This document shows positions 8,582 through 17,463 of a DNA stretch of 64,000 nt, in pieces. This stretch comes from Robertmurraya dakarensis. GTDB lineage: Bacteria; Bacillota; Bacilli; Bacillales; Cytobacillaceae. The stretch spans positions 1,332,961 to 1,396,960 of the forward strand of contig NZ_LT707409.1 in the NCBI RefSeq assembly GCF_900156875.1, in the 5' to 3' direction. Every line of letters starts with the position of its first letter. Position 1 is the first letter of the stretch. A program made the translations under genes and the position numbers. The notes under the pieces are model-generated. The model was given only the letters and a program-made list of their open reading frames with translations, was not told the DNA's origin and did no database searches.

Positions 8582-9706
8582 CTATGAAACGATTGGTTGT
8601 AGTGAACGATTCAAATTAAATCTATCTAACTCAGGAACGATCTTTCTTTCTACTAAATCTGCTGTTAACTCTCCAGTAATCGGTGACAGCAAAATTCCAT
8701 TTCGGAAATGACCTGTTGCAATGAAAAGTCCATGATATTCGGGGTGTTCACCAATATAAGGAAGGCCGTCACCCGTTTGTGGTCTAGTACCAGCCCATGC
8801 TTTTTCCCACTGTGCCTCAGCTATGACTGGAAGAAGCTCCTTGGCCTTTTCCATTAAAGTGGCGATTCCATCTAGACTTACTTTACGATCAAAAGTATGT
8901 GTCTTTACCGTCGCACCTACCAAAATGCGCCCCCCAGACTTGGGCACGAGATAACACCCATGTGAGAAAATGGTTTTTTCAAGAAGCGGCTTATCTGTCT
9001 TTACAAAAAAGCATTCTCCTTTAACTGGATAGACCACAAGCTCAAGACCTGACTTCTGCAGCAAATGTCGGCTCCAAGCACCATTTGCCGCAATAATATT
9101 TTCGCCATAAAAATTACCGTCATCTGTTTCAACGCCAATTGCCTTTTTCTTTTCAAAAATAAAAGAGTGGACAGCGGTAAATTCCTTTATCTCTGCACCT
9201 AACACGGCTGCAGATTGGAAAAAAGCCTTTGAAAGCTGTGGAGCAGAAACTTGACCATCTTTCCTGATATACATTCCACCTTTAATTTCTTTCGACAAGA
9301 ACGGTTCCACTTTTAGTAATTCTTCTGTCGAAACCCACTCCGCTTCTTCTCCAGCATTTCGTTGAATGTCCATGATGTTCTTAAGTGCAGACTTTTCCTC
9401 ATTTGAAAGAGCTACCTTGAACATCCCTTTGTTGATAAATTCAATATCGACTCCGCTTACTTCTTTTAGTTCTTTAGATAGGTGCGGAAACATTTCTCTA
9501 CTTCGCTTGGCTAACGGAAAGAGTGGACTGTCACCTTCAAGCTCCGCTTGGGCCCCTAGCATCCCAGCAGCTGCTCCAGACGATTTACTAGCAAGCTGGT
9601 CCTTTTCCAAGAGGAGCACCTTTCTTCCTCTTTTCGCTAGATAATAGGCAATAGATCCACCCATGACACCGCCGCCGACAATGATTGCATCGTATTTATG
9701 ATTCAC
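8582..9706 (-). CDS. thiO: Glycine oxidase ThiO
   Basis: A 374-residue FAD-dependent amine oxidase of the DAO family. It oxidises glycine to dehydroglycine for thiazole formation by ThiG. The dinucleotide-binding signature IIVGGGVMGGSIAYYLAKRG lies at residues 8-27 with the acidic residue of LLLEKD after it. Near the C-terminus GTRPQTGDGLPYIGE and ATGHFRNGILLSP are typical of ThiO. Translation starts at a GTG two bases after the tenI stop, with the site AGAGAGGGGG located inside the end of tenI. Use of oxygen and glycine, not tyrosine, indicates the aerobic Bacillus route. Confidence 0.92.
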   Translation of the reverse strand: MNHKYDAIIVGGGVMGGSIAYYLAKRGRKVLLLEKDQLASKSSGAAAGMLGAQAELEGDSPLFPLAKRSREMFPHLSKELKEVSGVDIEFINKGMFKVALSNEEKSALKNIMDIQRNAGEEAEWVSTEELLKVEPFLSKEIKGGMYIRKDGQVSAPQLSKAFFQSAAVLGAEIKEFTAVHSFIFEKKKAIGVETDDGNFYGENIIAANGAWSRHLLQKSGLELVVYPVKGECFFVKTDKPLLEKTIFSHGCYLVPKSGGRILVGATVKTHTFDRKVSLDGIATLMEKAKELLPVIAEAQWEKAWAGTRPQTGDGLPYIGEHPEYHGLFIATGHFRNGILLSPITGELTADLVERKIVPELDRFNLNRSLQPIVS

Positions 9707-9707
9707 T

Positions 9708-10328
9708 TTATTTCCCCCTCTCTAAAACCCCAGAATAGGCTTTCACTTCTTTTAAGGGATCATCTGCTAAAAGAATACCCGACATTACCGCTATCCCTTT
9801 TGCTCCTGCACGCAAGACCTCAGCACAGTTAGAAGGTTTAATCCCGCCAATTGCAATAATCGGCAGCTCTATATCCCTTGTGATTTCTTTCAACTCTCCA
9901 AGTCCTCTGGGGCCGGTACCAGGTTTGGAGTTTGTTTGAAAAATATGCCCATACATTGCGAAATTGGCTCTCTTCTGTTCTGCCTCTTTCGCTTCATGAT
10001 AGGAGTGAACAGAACACCCTACACGAAGCCCGGGAAACGCTTTCTTCACGACTGCCCCATCTAAACTATGATGCGGGAGCTGAACACCATATGTGTTTGC
10101 CGCCCAGGCGACATCGACTCGATCATTAATAATAATTTTCGAAAGCGGGATGCCTTTTGTTTTCAAGAGATTGACAGCTTGATAGAGTTGAAGCGCACTC
10201 ATTTGCTTCTCCCTAAGATGAAAATAATCTACATACTCTTGAATACTTACTGCAATTTCCGCAAATGTCTCAATGGTTTGTGTTCCAGTCGAAATAATAT
10301 GTAGTTCATGCTTTCTCAACTTCATCAC
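9708..10328 (-). CDS. tenI: Thiazole tautomerase TenI
   Basis: A 206-residue TIM-barrel protein of the ThiE/TenI family. It carries the TenI signature GHIFQT with the histidine used for aromatising the thiazole tautomer, where thiamine phosphate synthases have a proline (GPIFPT). Other family stretches are YFHLREK near residue 38, INDRVDVAW near 68 and IAIGGIKPSN near 158. It is the first gene of the operon behind the TPP riboswitch. In-frame GTG and ATG codons are adjacent; the site AAGGGGG lies very close to both, so the exact start is uncertain. No tenA precedes it. Confidence 0.88.
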   Translation of the reverse strand: MMKLRKHELHIISTGTQTIETFAEIAVSIQEYVDYFHLREKQMSALQLYQAVNLLKTKGIPLSKIIINDRVDVAWAANTYGVQLPHHSLDGAVVKKAFPGLRVGCSVHSYHEAKEAEQKRANFAMYGHIFQTNSKPGTGPRGLGELKEITRDIELPIIAIGGIKPSNCAEVLRAGAKGIAVMSGILLADDPLKEVKAYSGVLERGK

Positions 10329-10341
10329 CCCCTTTTTGAAA

Positions 10342-10380
10342 AATAAAAAACCACTTTCTTTTTGTAGTTAGAAAGTGGTT
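10342..10380 (-). terminator. Riboswitch-controlled terminator upstream of tenI
   Basis: On the minus strand AACCACTTTC and GAAAGTGGTT form a perfect stem around an A-rich loop, followed by six T and more A/T. It lies between the TPP aptamer and tenI. The left arm can alternatively pair with the 3' strand of the aptamer (GGAAGTGG), which suggests an antiterminator when TPP is absent. Confidence 0.85.
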
Positions 10381-10413
10381 GGTCTTAGATCCCCTAAGTG
10401 TTTAGTGAAGGCC

Positions 10414-10531
10414 TCCACTTCCCTCCGCTGGTACAAACCAGATCAGGTTCTTAGGGTCCCAAAGTCATACTTTAATCTCAGCCTTTTTCAAGTAATAGCC
10501 ATTTACTACCTGTAAAGGCACCCCTAGTGGT
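10414..10531 (-). promoter_or_regulatory. TPP riboswitch (thi box) controlling the tenI-thiO-thiS-thiG-thiF operon
   Basis: Read on the minus strand the element has the conserved TPP aptamer blocks in order: CCACTAGGGGTGCC, GGCTGAGA, GGACCCTAAGAACCTGATCT, GGTTTGTACCAGCG and GGAGGGAAGTGG. The first and last blocks close stem P1. Binding of thiamine diphosphate should stabilise the aptamer and permit the downstream terminator to form, lowering expression of the thiazole genes. Confidence 0.95.
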
Positions 10532-10599
10532 AAAAATTATATGAAATTAATAATTCATTATCTTAACTTTACCATATTTCAAAAAACTTTCAATGGTCA

Positions 10600-10643
10600 C
10601 AGGGACGCCCCGGAAAATCTTGTTTCACAGGCATGTTTCACAA
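10600..10643. repeat. 44-bp dispersed repeat, copy 2
   Basis: Same orientation as the copy at 6492-6535, differing only at two adjacent bases (GGCATG against GGATTG). The two copies bracket the riboswitch and thiamine operon. The 120 bases after it before the pepF hairpin show no recognisable gene. Confidence 0.8.
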
Positions 10644-10773
10644 CGTCCTGACTTTATTCATTATTCATTTTTAAGCTGGCAAATGTGTTACGCAAGGAAA
10701 TCCGCTAAGTGATGAGCAGAGAACGCAAATTTCGAGGCGTTAAAAAAAGCAGCAGAACAATCATAATAATTAG

Positions 10774-10800
10774 CGGGGGCAACCAAATTCGGCAGCCCCC
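10774..10800 (-). terminator. Hairpin downstream of pepF
   Basis: GGGGGC and GCCCCC arms with further CC/GG pairing form a GC-rich stem seven bases past the pepF stop. The U-tract on the minus strand is poor (GCTAATTATTATG), so efficiency is uncertain. Confidence 0.5.
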
Positions 10801-10807
10801 TTTAATG

Positions 10808-12595
10808 TTAAATTTGCTCAAACTCCTCAACCAGTTTGTTGAACTGTTTCAAAGCATTTTCAATTGGTTCTGGCGTTGTTAAGTCTACCCCTGTCTTTTT
10901 CAATAACTCCAATGGATAATCAGAGCTGCCACTCTTTAAAAATTCTAAATATGTTGCCAGTGTATCTTGGTCTCCTTCAAAGATTCTAGTCGCTAGATGA
11001 ATCGCCGATGCATATCCCGTCGCATATTTGTAAACGTAAAAAGGACGATAAAAATGTGGAATCCGCGTCCAGCCGTATTTTACCTCATCATCAAACACAA
11101 TTTCGTCGCCATTGTATTCTCTGAATAAATCTTCATAAATGCCGCTGAAAACTTCAACATTCAAAGGTTTGCCTTGCTCTGCAAGCTCATGTGTCTTCTT
11201 CTCAAACTCCGCAAACATCACTTGCGTAAAGAAAGTACCTTTATATTGATCAATAAAATGATTAAGCAAATGTGTGCGAAGATTGCTGTCTGTTTGATGC
11301 TTTAGTAAGTAATTAATAAGCAGCACTTCATTTACGGTGGAGGCCACCTCTGCCACAAATATACTGTAGCGGGCCGTGATTTGTGGCTGATGCTTTGAAC
11401 TTAACAAGCTGTGAACTCCATGACCGCATTCATGGACCAATGTAAACAAACTGTCCAAATTATCCTGATGGTTCAATAAAATATAAGGATGTACACCGTA
11501 TACTCCTAAATTATAAGCGCCTGAACGCTTCCCGGGTGTTTCACGTACATCAATAAAACGTGATTTCTTAAACATTTTTAAAGCATCGATATAGTCTCCG
11601 CCTAATGGTGCCAGCGCTTTTAACATCGTCTCATACGCTTCTTCATATGGAATTTCCTCTTTTACACCGCTTACGAGCGGAACACTCAAGTCATATTGAC
11701 GAAGTTCGTCAAGCTTTAACTTTTTCTTACGAAGGCTTGTGTACCGATGCATCGGGCCAATGTTTTTCTTTGTCGTCAGAATCAAATTTTCATAAACATC
11801 CCTCGGGACATTATCTCCAAACAAGCCTTTTTCCAGTGCAGATGGATAATGACGCAATCTGGCCATCGTAACATTATTTTTAACTGCACCAGCGAGCGTT
11901 GAGGCAATCGAATTTTTCAATTGTACATAAGGTTGATAGTAAGCCTTATAAGCTTCCTTCCGTTTCTCGCGGTCTTCATCTTCAATTAATTTGGCATACA
12001 TCCCACGTGTGAGCTCGACTTTTTCTCCAGAATCTGTTGTTACGAGTCCAAATTTAATATCAGCATTGTTCATCATCCCATATGTATGACTTGGGACAGA
12101 CAAGGCCTCACCAAGCTGAGAAAGTAACTCTTCCTGCTCTTTGCTAAGCACATGTGCCTTATAGCGGAAGGAATCCAATAAATCCTCTTCAAAATATTCC
12201 AAGCCCTTTTCTTCAGAAATGTAGTTTTTCAGGGTCTCTTCATCCAAACTTAATAAAAATGGCATAAAAAAGGAAGTCGCAGCGCTAATTTTTACACTAA
12301 GCTGTTTGGCTCGGTCTAATAGTGATTGTGATTCCGTCACTCTCGTGTCCTGATCAACTGTTAACATTGCAAACGCGTAAGCTTTATTGAAGGTGTAGGA
12401 CAGCTCTTCACTCTGCTTCAAATATTGATAAAGACTTTTCCCGTCATGGATTTGACCATCGAATTCTTTTAACTTGATTGCCATCCCTTCAACCTTTTGT
12501 AAATCTTCTTCCCATTGGTTTATATCATGGTAAAGATCAGCCAAGTTCCACTTTTCATCTAAAGGCACTTCGTCTCTCGATTTGTAAGTATTCAT
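10808..12595 (-). CDS. pepF: Oligoendopeptidase F (M3 family metallopeptidase)
   Basis: A 595-residue soluble zinc endopeptidase. The HExxH zinc motif appears as HECGHGVH near residue 385, and a downstream glutamate ligand lies in the FVAEVASTVNE helix, as in M3B enzymes. The N-terminal half is the helical PepF substrate-channel domain beginning DEKWNLADLY. These enzymes cleave peptides of about 6-20 residues in the cytoplasm. Length fits the family (about 600). It is monocistronic and divergent from an unknown plus-strand gene. The start ATG follows an AAAAGGGGCAATTA site. Confidence 0.93.
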   Translation of the reverse strand: MNTYKSRDEVPLDEKWNLADLYHDINQWEEDLQKVEGMAIKLKEFDGQIHDGKSLYQYLKQSEELSYTFNKAYAFAMLTVDQDTRVTESQSLLDRAKQLSVKISAATSFFMPFLLSLDEETLKNYISEEKGLEYFEEDLLDSFRYKAHVLSKEQEELLSQLGEALSVPSHTYGMMNNADIKFGLVTTDSGEKVELTRGMYAKLIEDEDREKRKEAYKAYYQPYVQLKNSIASTLAGAVKNNVTMARLRHYPSALEKGLFGDNVPRDVYENLILTTKKNIGPMHRYTSLRKKKLKLDELRQYDLSVPLVSGVKEEIPYEEAYETMLKALAPLGGDYIDALKMFKKSRFIDVRETPGKRSGAYNLGVYGVHPYILLNHQDNLDSLFTLVHECGHGVHSLLSSKHQPQITARYSIFVAEVASTVNEVLLINYLLKHQTDSNLRTHLLNHFIDQYKGTFFTQVMFAEFEKKTHELAEQGKPLNVEVFSGIYEDLFREYNGDEIVFDDEVKYGWTRIPHFYRPFYVYKYATGYASAIHLATRIFEGDQDTLATYLEFLKSGSSDYPLELLKKTGVDLTTPEPIENALKQFNKLVEEFEQI

Positions 12596-12737
12596 TTAAT
12601 TGCCCCTTTTTTGTGTGATTTCATTGAGTTCCATATAACCTTCATATTAAAATAATAATACTAATATATTCACATTTCACTTTCTAAACACTCTAATAAA
12701 GAAATACTATCCATTTTAACTATAAGGATGTGTAAAA

Positions 12738-13523
12738 ATGTCAGTCACACTGCCGCATATTGAAGATACAAATTCAACAAATTATTTTCCCCCGCAAGGT
12801 GAATTTGAAACCTTTCAAGATGATTCTGATTATGAAGAAAAAGTACGTGAATGGGGGCTCTCCACCACAAAAGAAGTAAAGAAAGAATTTTGGTATAAGG
12901 AAGCAACTCATCAGCGCCTAGTCACGATTAAAGGCTATCAAGTATATGGACAAAGCGATGATCATTATACGGTCGTCATTGAATTTCAAGACGGGAACCT
13001 AAGCTGCATCCACCCTGCATACTTAAAGGAAATGCAATCACCAAGCTTTGGGAAAGTCCTTGCATCAGCATCTGGTGGCGAACCCCAGGCAGCAGTGGAG
13101 GAGAAAGCATCCGCAAAGCCAAAAGCTTCAAAGCCTGCTGCTAAAAAAACTGAACCGAAGAAAGCAGAAAAGAAAGACAAGCCAGCAAAGCTGGATCTCC
13201 CTGCCGACAAGGTTCATTTCACAGGAAGTGTGAAGCAGTTCGCTTTAACATGGAATAATTTTAATGAAGAAAATGACGAGGTCGTCGTCCTTGAAAATGT
13301 CATCATTGAAGGTGAGAACCCACTCGAAGTGGGACTCGCTTGGTGCAGCCATTCTAAGACATTGAAAAAGTTTGAACTCAGCCCTGGAGACAAACTTGAG
13401 TTTGATGGAAAAATTGTTAAAAAGAAGCTGCCAAAAGGGAAAGATATTGAAGACGAAGAGATGATTATAGAAGACCCCGTCCACTATAAAGTCAACAACC
13501 CATCGAAAATTAAGAAAAGCTAG
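12738..13523 (+). CDS. Hypothetical protein with Lys/Ala/Pro-rich linker
   Basis: I do not recognise this 261-residue protein. It has no signal peptide and no membrane segment. Residues 1-105 form an N-terminal domain containing WYKEATHQRLVTIKGYQVYG and a strand-rich end. Residues about 108-152 are a low-complexity, highly basic linker made of repeated KPKAS/AAKK/EPKKAEKK units. Residues 153-261 form a second, charged beta-type domain with FTGSVKQFALTWNNFNEEND and LSPGDKLEFDGKI. The start is supported by the site AAGGATG. It is the only plus-strand gene in the first 21 kb and stands alone with its own terminator. The linker suggests two modules binding separate partners or an acidic polymer. 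Confidence 0.7.
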   Translation: MSVTLPHIEDTNSTNYFPPQGEFETFQDDSDYEEKVREWGLSTTKEVKKEFWYKEATHQRLVTIKGYQVYGQSDDHYTVVIEFQDGNLSCIHPAYLKEMQSPSFGKVLASASGGEPQAAVEEKASAKPKASKPAAKKTEPKKAEKKDKPAKLDLPADKVHFTGSVKQFALTWNNFNEENDEVVVLENVIIEGENPLEVGLAWCSHSKTLKKFELSPGDKLEFDGKIVKKKLPKGKDIEDEEMIIEDPVHYKVNNPSKIKKS

Positions 13524-13555
13524 AAGAATGAGGGATCGTTCTTTTAGCTTTTTAC
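13513..13555. terminator. Bidirectional terminator between the hypothetical gene and a solute-binding protein gene
   Basis: A 14-bp stem (AAAAGCTAGAAGAA against TTCTTTTAGCTTTT, one G-U pair) includes the plus-strand stop codon. T-rich runs lie on both sides, so it can end transcription of both convergent genes. Confidence 0.75.
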
Positions 13556-13564
13556 CCGACACGC

Positions 13565-15169
13565 TTACTCTAAATCTGTATTTTCAGTAATCTCATAATA
13601 ATATCCAAGTGCGCCATTGTAGCTGTCATTGTTGTATCCAAGTTTAACTCTTTTATTTCTTACCATTACTGTAGCAGTATCGATAAATGGAACGATAGCA
13701 TAATAGTCCTTTATTTCTTGCTGAATTTCTGCATAAAGGGCATTTGCTTTTTCCTCATCGGTTTCAACAAGTGCTTGTGTAATTTTATCATCACTCCCGC
13801 TATATAAGGAATAATTCGCATTTCCTGTCGTTGTTCCTACAGAGGAAGGACCATAATAGACATCTCGCATCCACCATGAGATATGTGGAGGGCGATTAAA
13901 TGCTACATATGAAAAGCTGTGCATGGCTTTTCTATTATTGTCATGGAAAGTCGTATGTTCTACCTTTTCTAGAGGTAAATCAATACCTACCTGTTTAAGT
14001 TGGTCTTGAACATAGGTCATAGGTCTTAAAATATGTGCACCAGTAGATACAAATTGTGTAGGTAATTTTAATCCATCTTCATAACCGGCCTCTTTTAGCA
14101 ATTGCTTGGCTTTTTCAGGGTTATACTCATAGGCACCAACGTCCACAGAACCTGAAACACTTTCAGGTACAGGTCCTTTCGGGACTGCAGCAACCCCTTC
14201 TGCTGCAAAGGTTTTTACATACGCATCCACATCGATGGCATGGGCGACCGCTTGCCTTACACGGATATCGTCAAATGGCGCTTTCTTTGTATTAAAGAAA
14301 AATGCTCCAATAGCAAACTTGTCACCAATATCGATTTTTAGATTTTCTTTTGCCATCGTACTTTCGACCCACAACGGATCGCCTGAACCAAAAGCAATAT
14401 GAATATCCCCTTTTTCAAGTGCAATATCGATTGCCGTCGGATCAGTCATAATTTTCAAAATCATCTTATCGATTTTTGGTTCTCCTCTGAAGTAATCCTT
14501 GTTTTTAACAAGTACTCCCTGATCCTGAGTTTTATATTGTTCAAACATAAAAGGTCCAGTACCAATGTAGGGTTCACCAGCTTCAACTGCTTTCATATTT
14601 ACAATATGACCACCAGAAAAGTTAACCACACGTGTCAGAAAGTTCGGATCTGGTTCCATCAAATTGAATGTCACTGTATATTCATCTGGTGTATCTATAC
14701 TTTCAACATGTTTGAAATTCAATGCCGCTGAGATACCGTTGCTTTCATCCATAACTCTTTCAAATGACAGCTTGACATCCTCTGAGGTAAGTTCGCCATA
14801 GCCTTTATGCCATTGAACACCTTTTCTTAAATAAAATGTCCACTCCGTTGCATCCTCGTTGGATTCCCACTTTTCGGCGAGATCTCCTTCGATGTTATCA
14901 ACATCTACCGTTCCTGACGGTAATCGTACTAAACCATTAAACAAAGGAATAACTGAGGCATATTCGGGAAGACCCGCTAGATAATGTGGATCGAAGTCTT
15001 TTACTTCACCACCAATTTGAACATATAAGACTTTTTCGCCTCCTTGTTGTTCTGAAAGGTTATTTGTATCGGTTGAAGTATTTGGCTTTGTCGATTCTTC
15101 ACTTGTACAAGCAGTCATTAAGAAAATGGATACTACTAATAAAAAAATAAACTTTCTTAATCGGAACAT
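13565..15169 (-). CDS. ABC transporter solute-binding lipoprotein, family 5 (Opp/Dpp type), SBP1
   Basis: A 534-residue lipoprotein with a signal peptide ending in lipobox LMTAC. The mature chain shows the SBP_bac_5 fold: DFDPHYLAGLPEY, LAEKWESNEDATEWTFYLRK, then WHKGYGELTSEDVKLSFERV and EKAKQLLKEAGYEDGLKLP. Such proteins capture peptides, nickel complexes, sugars or other organic ligands for Opp/Dpp importers. It lies downstream of the importer operon but is cut off from it by a strong terminator, and has its own putative LysR-type operator, so it seems a separate unit. It is a clear paralogue of the binding proteins at 15744-17357 and 51205-52803. Ligand unknown; the catabolic neighbours suggest an organic acid or conjugate. 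Confidence 0.85.
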   Translation of the reverse strand: MFRLRKFIFLLVVSIFLMTACTSEESTKPNTSTDTNNLSEQQGGEKVLYVQIGGEVKDFDPHYLAGLPEYASVIPLFNGLVRLPSGTVDVDNIEGDLAEKWESNEDATEWTFYLRKGVQWHKGYGELTSEDVKLSFERVMDESNGISAALNFKHVESIDTPDEYTVTFNLMEPDPNFLTRVVNFSGGHIVNMKAVEAGEPYIGTGPFMFEQYKTQDQGVLVKNKDYFRGEPKIDKMILKIMTDPTAIDIALEKGDIHIAFGSGDPLWVESTMAKENLKIDIGDKFAIGAFFFNTKKAPFDDIRVRQAVAHAIDVDAYVKTFAAEGVAAVPKGPVPESVSGSVDVGAYEYNPEKAKQLLKEAGYEDGLKLPTQFVSTGAHILRPMTYVQDQLKQVGIDLPLEKVEHTTFHDNNRKAMHSFSYVAFNRPPHISWWMRDVYYGPSSVGTTTGNANYSLYSGSDDKITQALVETDEEKANALYAEIQQEIKDYYAIVPFIDTATVMVRNKRVKLGYNNDSYNGALGYYYEITENTDLE

Positions 15170-15343
15170 TTGAGAACCTCCTCTTTCTTTTCCTCTTAAT
15201 TAACTAGGGAAAATCATTAAACTCTTTGACTTGAAAACTAGGAGATGCATCGTTCATTTTAATTAGTACTTTTAATGATCTGTTAAATAGTACATTCGGC
15301 TCCTATCGATTTCCGTCATCCTTATAAGAGATACACCCACATT

Positions 15344-15357
15344 TGAAAACGCTTTCT
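15344..15357. promoter_or_regulatory. Candidate cre site (CcpA) upstream of SBP1
   Basis: TGAAAACGCTTTCT matches the consensus TGWAANCGNTNWCA at every fixed position but the last. It lies between the putative LysR operator and the SBP1 start, and would fit carbon catabolite repression. Confidence 0.4.
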
Positions 15358-15483
15358 TTTTTTAGAAAACAAGAAGATCACCCTTTTACAACAAGAGTAC
15401 GTAAACAACCCCCTTTAGTTATAAATTAACAGAAAATTTAAAATACTCATAACTTCTACTTTTGATTTTAAAAGAAAGACATT

Positions 15484-15513
15484 CTAATGTAAAATAGGCA
15501 AATTTTATATTAG
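15484..15513. promoter_or_regulatory. Putative LysR operator palindrome, copy 3 (upstream of SBP1)
   Basis: Arms CTAATGTAAAATA and AATTTTATATTAG are separated by four bases. The core and spacing match the sites at 21551, 38324, 41771 and 49319. It lies about 315 bases before the SBP1 start, just past the terminator that ends the importer operon. The surrounding 574-base gap holds no gene. Confidence 0.65.
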
Positions 15514-15614
15514 ATATAACGAAGATTAATATATTAATGATGATTTAAATAGTATATATGTTTTTTCTTATTCATAGCTAAGCATTTTCATTACCAATTG
15601 CAACAGAATCCTAG

Positions 15615-15673
15615 TTAAAAAACACCCATTAAGATGAAACAGATTGTTCTAAATCTGTCTACCTTAATGGGTG
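15615..15673 (-). terminator. Strong terminator after SBP2 at the end of the ABC importer operon
   Basis: Arms CACCCATTAAG and CTTAATGGGTG form a perfect 11-bp outer stem with an inner AGATT/AATCT stem. On the minus strand it is followed by six T. Confidence 0.85.
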
Positions 15674-15743
15674 CATATCAATTAAGTCTAGGTACTATTG
15701 CTATTTTTTTATAATGGATTTCCTTATGACGCTGATTAGCTCC

Positions 15744-17357
15744 TTATTTTATATCGTAGTTTTCATCAATTTGATAAAAATAGGTTAATGATCCTTTAAA
15801 GCCATTGGGACCCAAGTCAACATTACTAGTACGAATTAGAGGGGAGACCGTATCTGCTAAAGGTACTACAACATAATCATCCTTAATTTTCTCTTGAATC
15901 TCCCGATATAAATTCATTGCTGTTTTTGTATCAGGTGCATATCGAGCTTTTTCAATTAAATCATCTACTTTATCATAATGTGCAAAATTTAATGCACCAG
16001 TTGGTTTTGTAACTATAGATGGCCCATAGAAGAATTCCGTTAAAGGTACGTCTACATGCGGAACACGAGTATACGGATAAAAGATTAATTGATTCATGTC
16101 ATCACGGATATTAGAGTGCATCGTTGCGTTATCAACTGCTTCGATTGGCATCTCAATTCCTACTGCTCTTAACTGCTCTTGAACAAAAACAGCCTTATCC
16201 ATATAATTTGAAGTATTACTTACAAACTGAGGATCCAATTGTAGTCCGTTCTCATAGCCTGCTTCAGCCAATAGTTGCTTGGATTTTTCCGGATCAAACT
16301 CATGGATACCTACATCTGCTGAACCAAAGTATCCACTGATAATCGGTCCTTTTGGTACTGCACCTAATTTATCACCAAGCTGTGATTGAACCATTGTTTC
16401 AACATCTATCGCATGCGCAATTGCCTGTCTAACGAGAATATTATCTAATGGAGGCTTAGAGGTATTCATATACATCGAGTAGAACGTCGGTGGCTGACGA
16501 TAATCTATGACCACTTTATCGCTTTTTTCCCGATTTTCTACCCATAGTTTATCGGAAACACCCGCAGCCAAATGAATCTCTCCTCTATCTTGCGCAACAT
16601 CAATAGCGGTCTGGTCTCTAAATACTTGAACTCTAATTTTATCTAATTTTGGGACCCCTCTAAAATATTCCTCGTTTTTTACTAGAGTAGCACCTTCTTG
16701 TGGTTTATAGCTTTCGAGTACAAATGGTCCAGTTCCAACCGGAGAGTGTTTAAAGTTATCACCTGCATCTTCTATAGCTTGCTTATTCGTAATTAAGCCA
16801 CCATGGAAATTCACGACTTTTAACAAAAATGCAGAATCAGCTCTTTCAAGATTAAAAACAACGGTATAATCATCAGGAGTTTCGATGCTTATTACATTAT
16901 TAAAATCATTTCTCCATGATGATCCTGTTTCCTCATCCATAATTCGTTCGAATGACCATTTCACATCCTCTGATGTTAATTCTCCATATCCCTTATGCCA
17001 TTGAACCCCTTCTCTAAGATAAAAAGTCCACACTGTACTATCATCATTTGTTTCCCAAGACTCTGCGAGATCTGGTTCAATGTTATTAACATCTACTGTT
17101 CCAGGTGGGAAACGGACCAACCCATTAAAGATTGACATGGTGATAGCTAAGTCAGGGTAAGTAGCAGCCCAAGCTGGGTCTAGAGAATCTGGTTCCCCAT
17201 AGATAGCAACACTTAATACTTTTTCACCACCCTGGCTCTTTTCGTTAGGATCCTCATTTGTATCTACAGATGTAGATGAATTCGGTGAACATGCAGCCAA
17301 TAATAGCACAATAAAAGAAATACAAATTAACACGGTTCCCAGTCGGCTTCGAAACAC
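15744..17357 (-). CDS. ABC transporter solute-binding lipoprotein, family 5, SBP2
   Basis: A 537-residue lipoprotein with signal peptide and lipobox LLAAC. It shares with SBP1 the block WHKGYGELTSEDVKWSFERI, the TGPFVLESYK segment and the C-terminal REIQEKIKDDYVVVPLADT region, all typical of Opp/Dpp binding proteins. It is the last gene of the importer operon, 106 bases after the second ATPase, and so probably is the cognate receptor. It starts at a GTG behind the site AGGAGGG. The ligand cannot be told from the sequence. Confidence 0.87.
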   Translation of the reverse strand: MFRSRLGTVLICISFIVLLLAACSPNSSTSVDTNEDPNEKSQGGEKVLSVAIYGEPDSLDPAWAATYPDLAITMSIFNGLVRFPPGTVDVNNIEPDLAESWETNDDSTVWTFYLREGVQWHKGYGELTSEDVKWSFERIMDEETGSSWRNDFNNVISIETPDDYTVVFNLERADSAFLLKVVNFHGGLITNKQAIEDAGDNFKHSPVGTGPFVLESYKPQEGATLVKNEEYFRGVPKLDKIRVQVFRDQTAIDVAQDRGEIHLAAGVSDKLWVENREKSDKVVIDYRQPPTFYSMYMNTSKPPLDNILVRQAIAHAIDVETMVQSQLGDKLGAVPKGPIISGYFGSADVGIHEFDPEKSKQLLAEAGYENGLQLDPQFVSNTSNYMDKAVFVQEQLRAVGIEMPIEAVDNATMHSNIRDDMNQLIFYPYTRVPHVDVPLTEFFYGPSIVTKPTGALNFAHYDKVDDLIEKARYAPDTKTAMNLYREIQEKIKDDYVVVPLADTVSPLIRTSNVDLGPNGFKGSLTYFYQIDENYDIK

Positions 17358-17463
17358 GATTATCCCTCCTAAATTTATAGGTGTTTTTTTAGCAATTTGT
17401 GTTTAATATTATTCTTTGTATCACCACTTTCCTAATCGATCTAGGCTCATGAATAATAGAAAT

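Noticed and set aside
10661-10770. Possible gene fragment between repeat copy 2 and pepF
   Set aside because: Short stretches of open frame with stops, no recognisable motif and no ribosome site.
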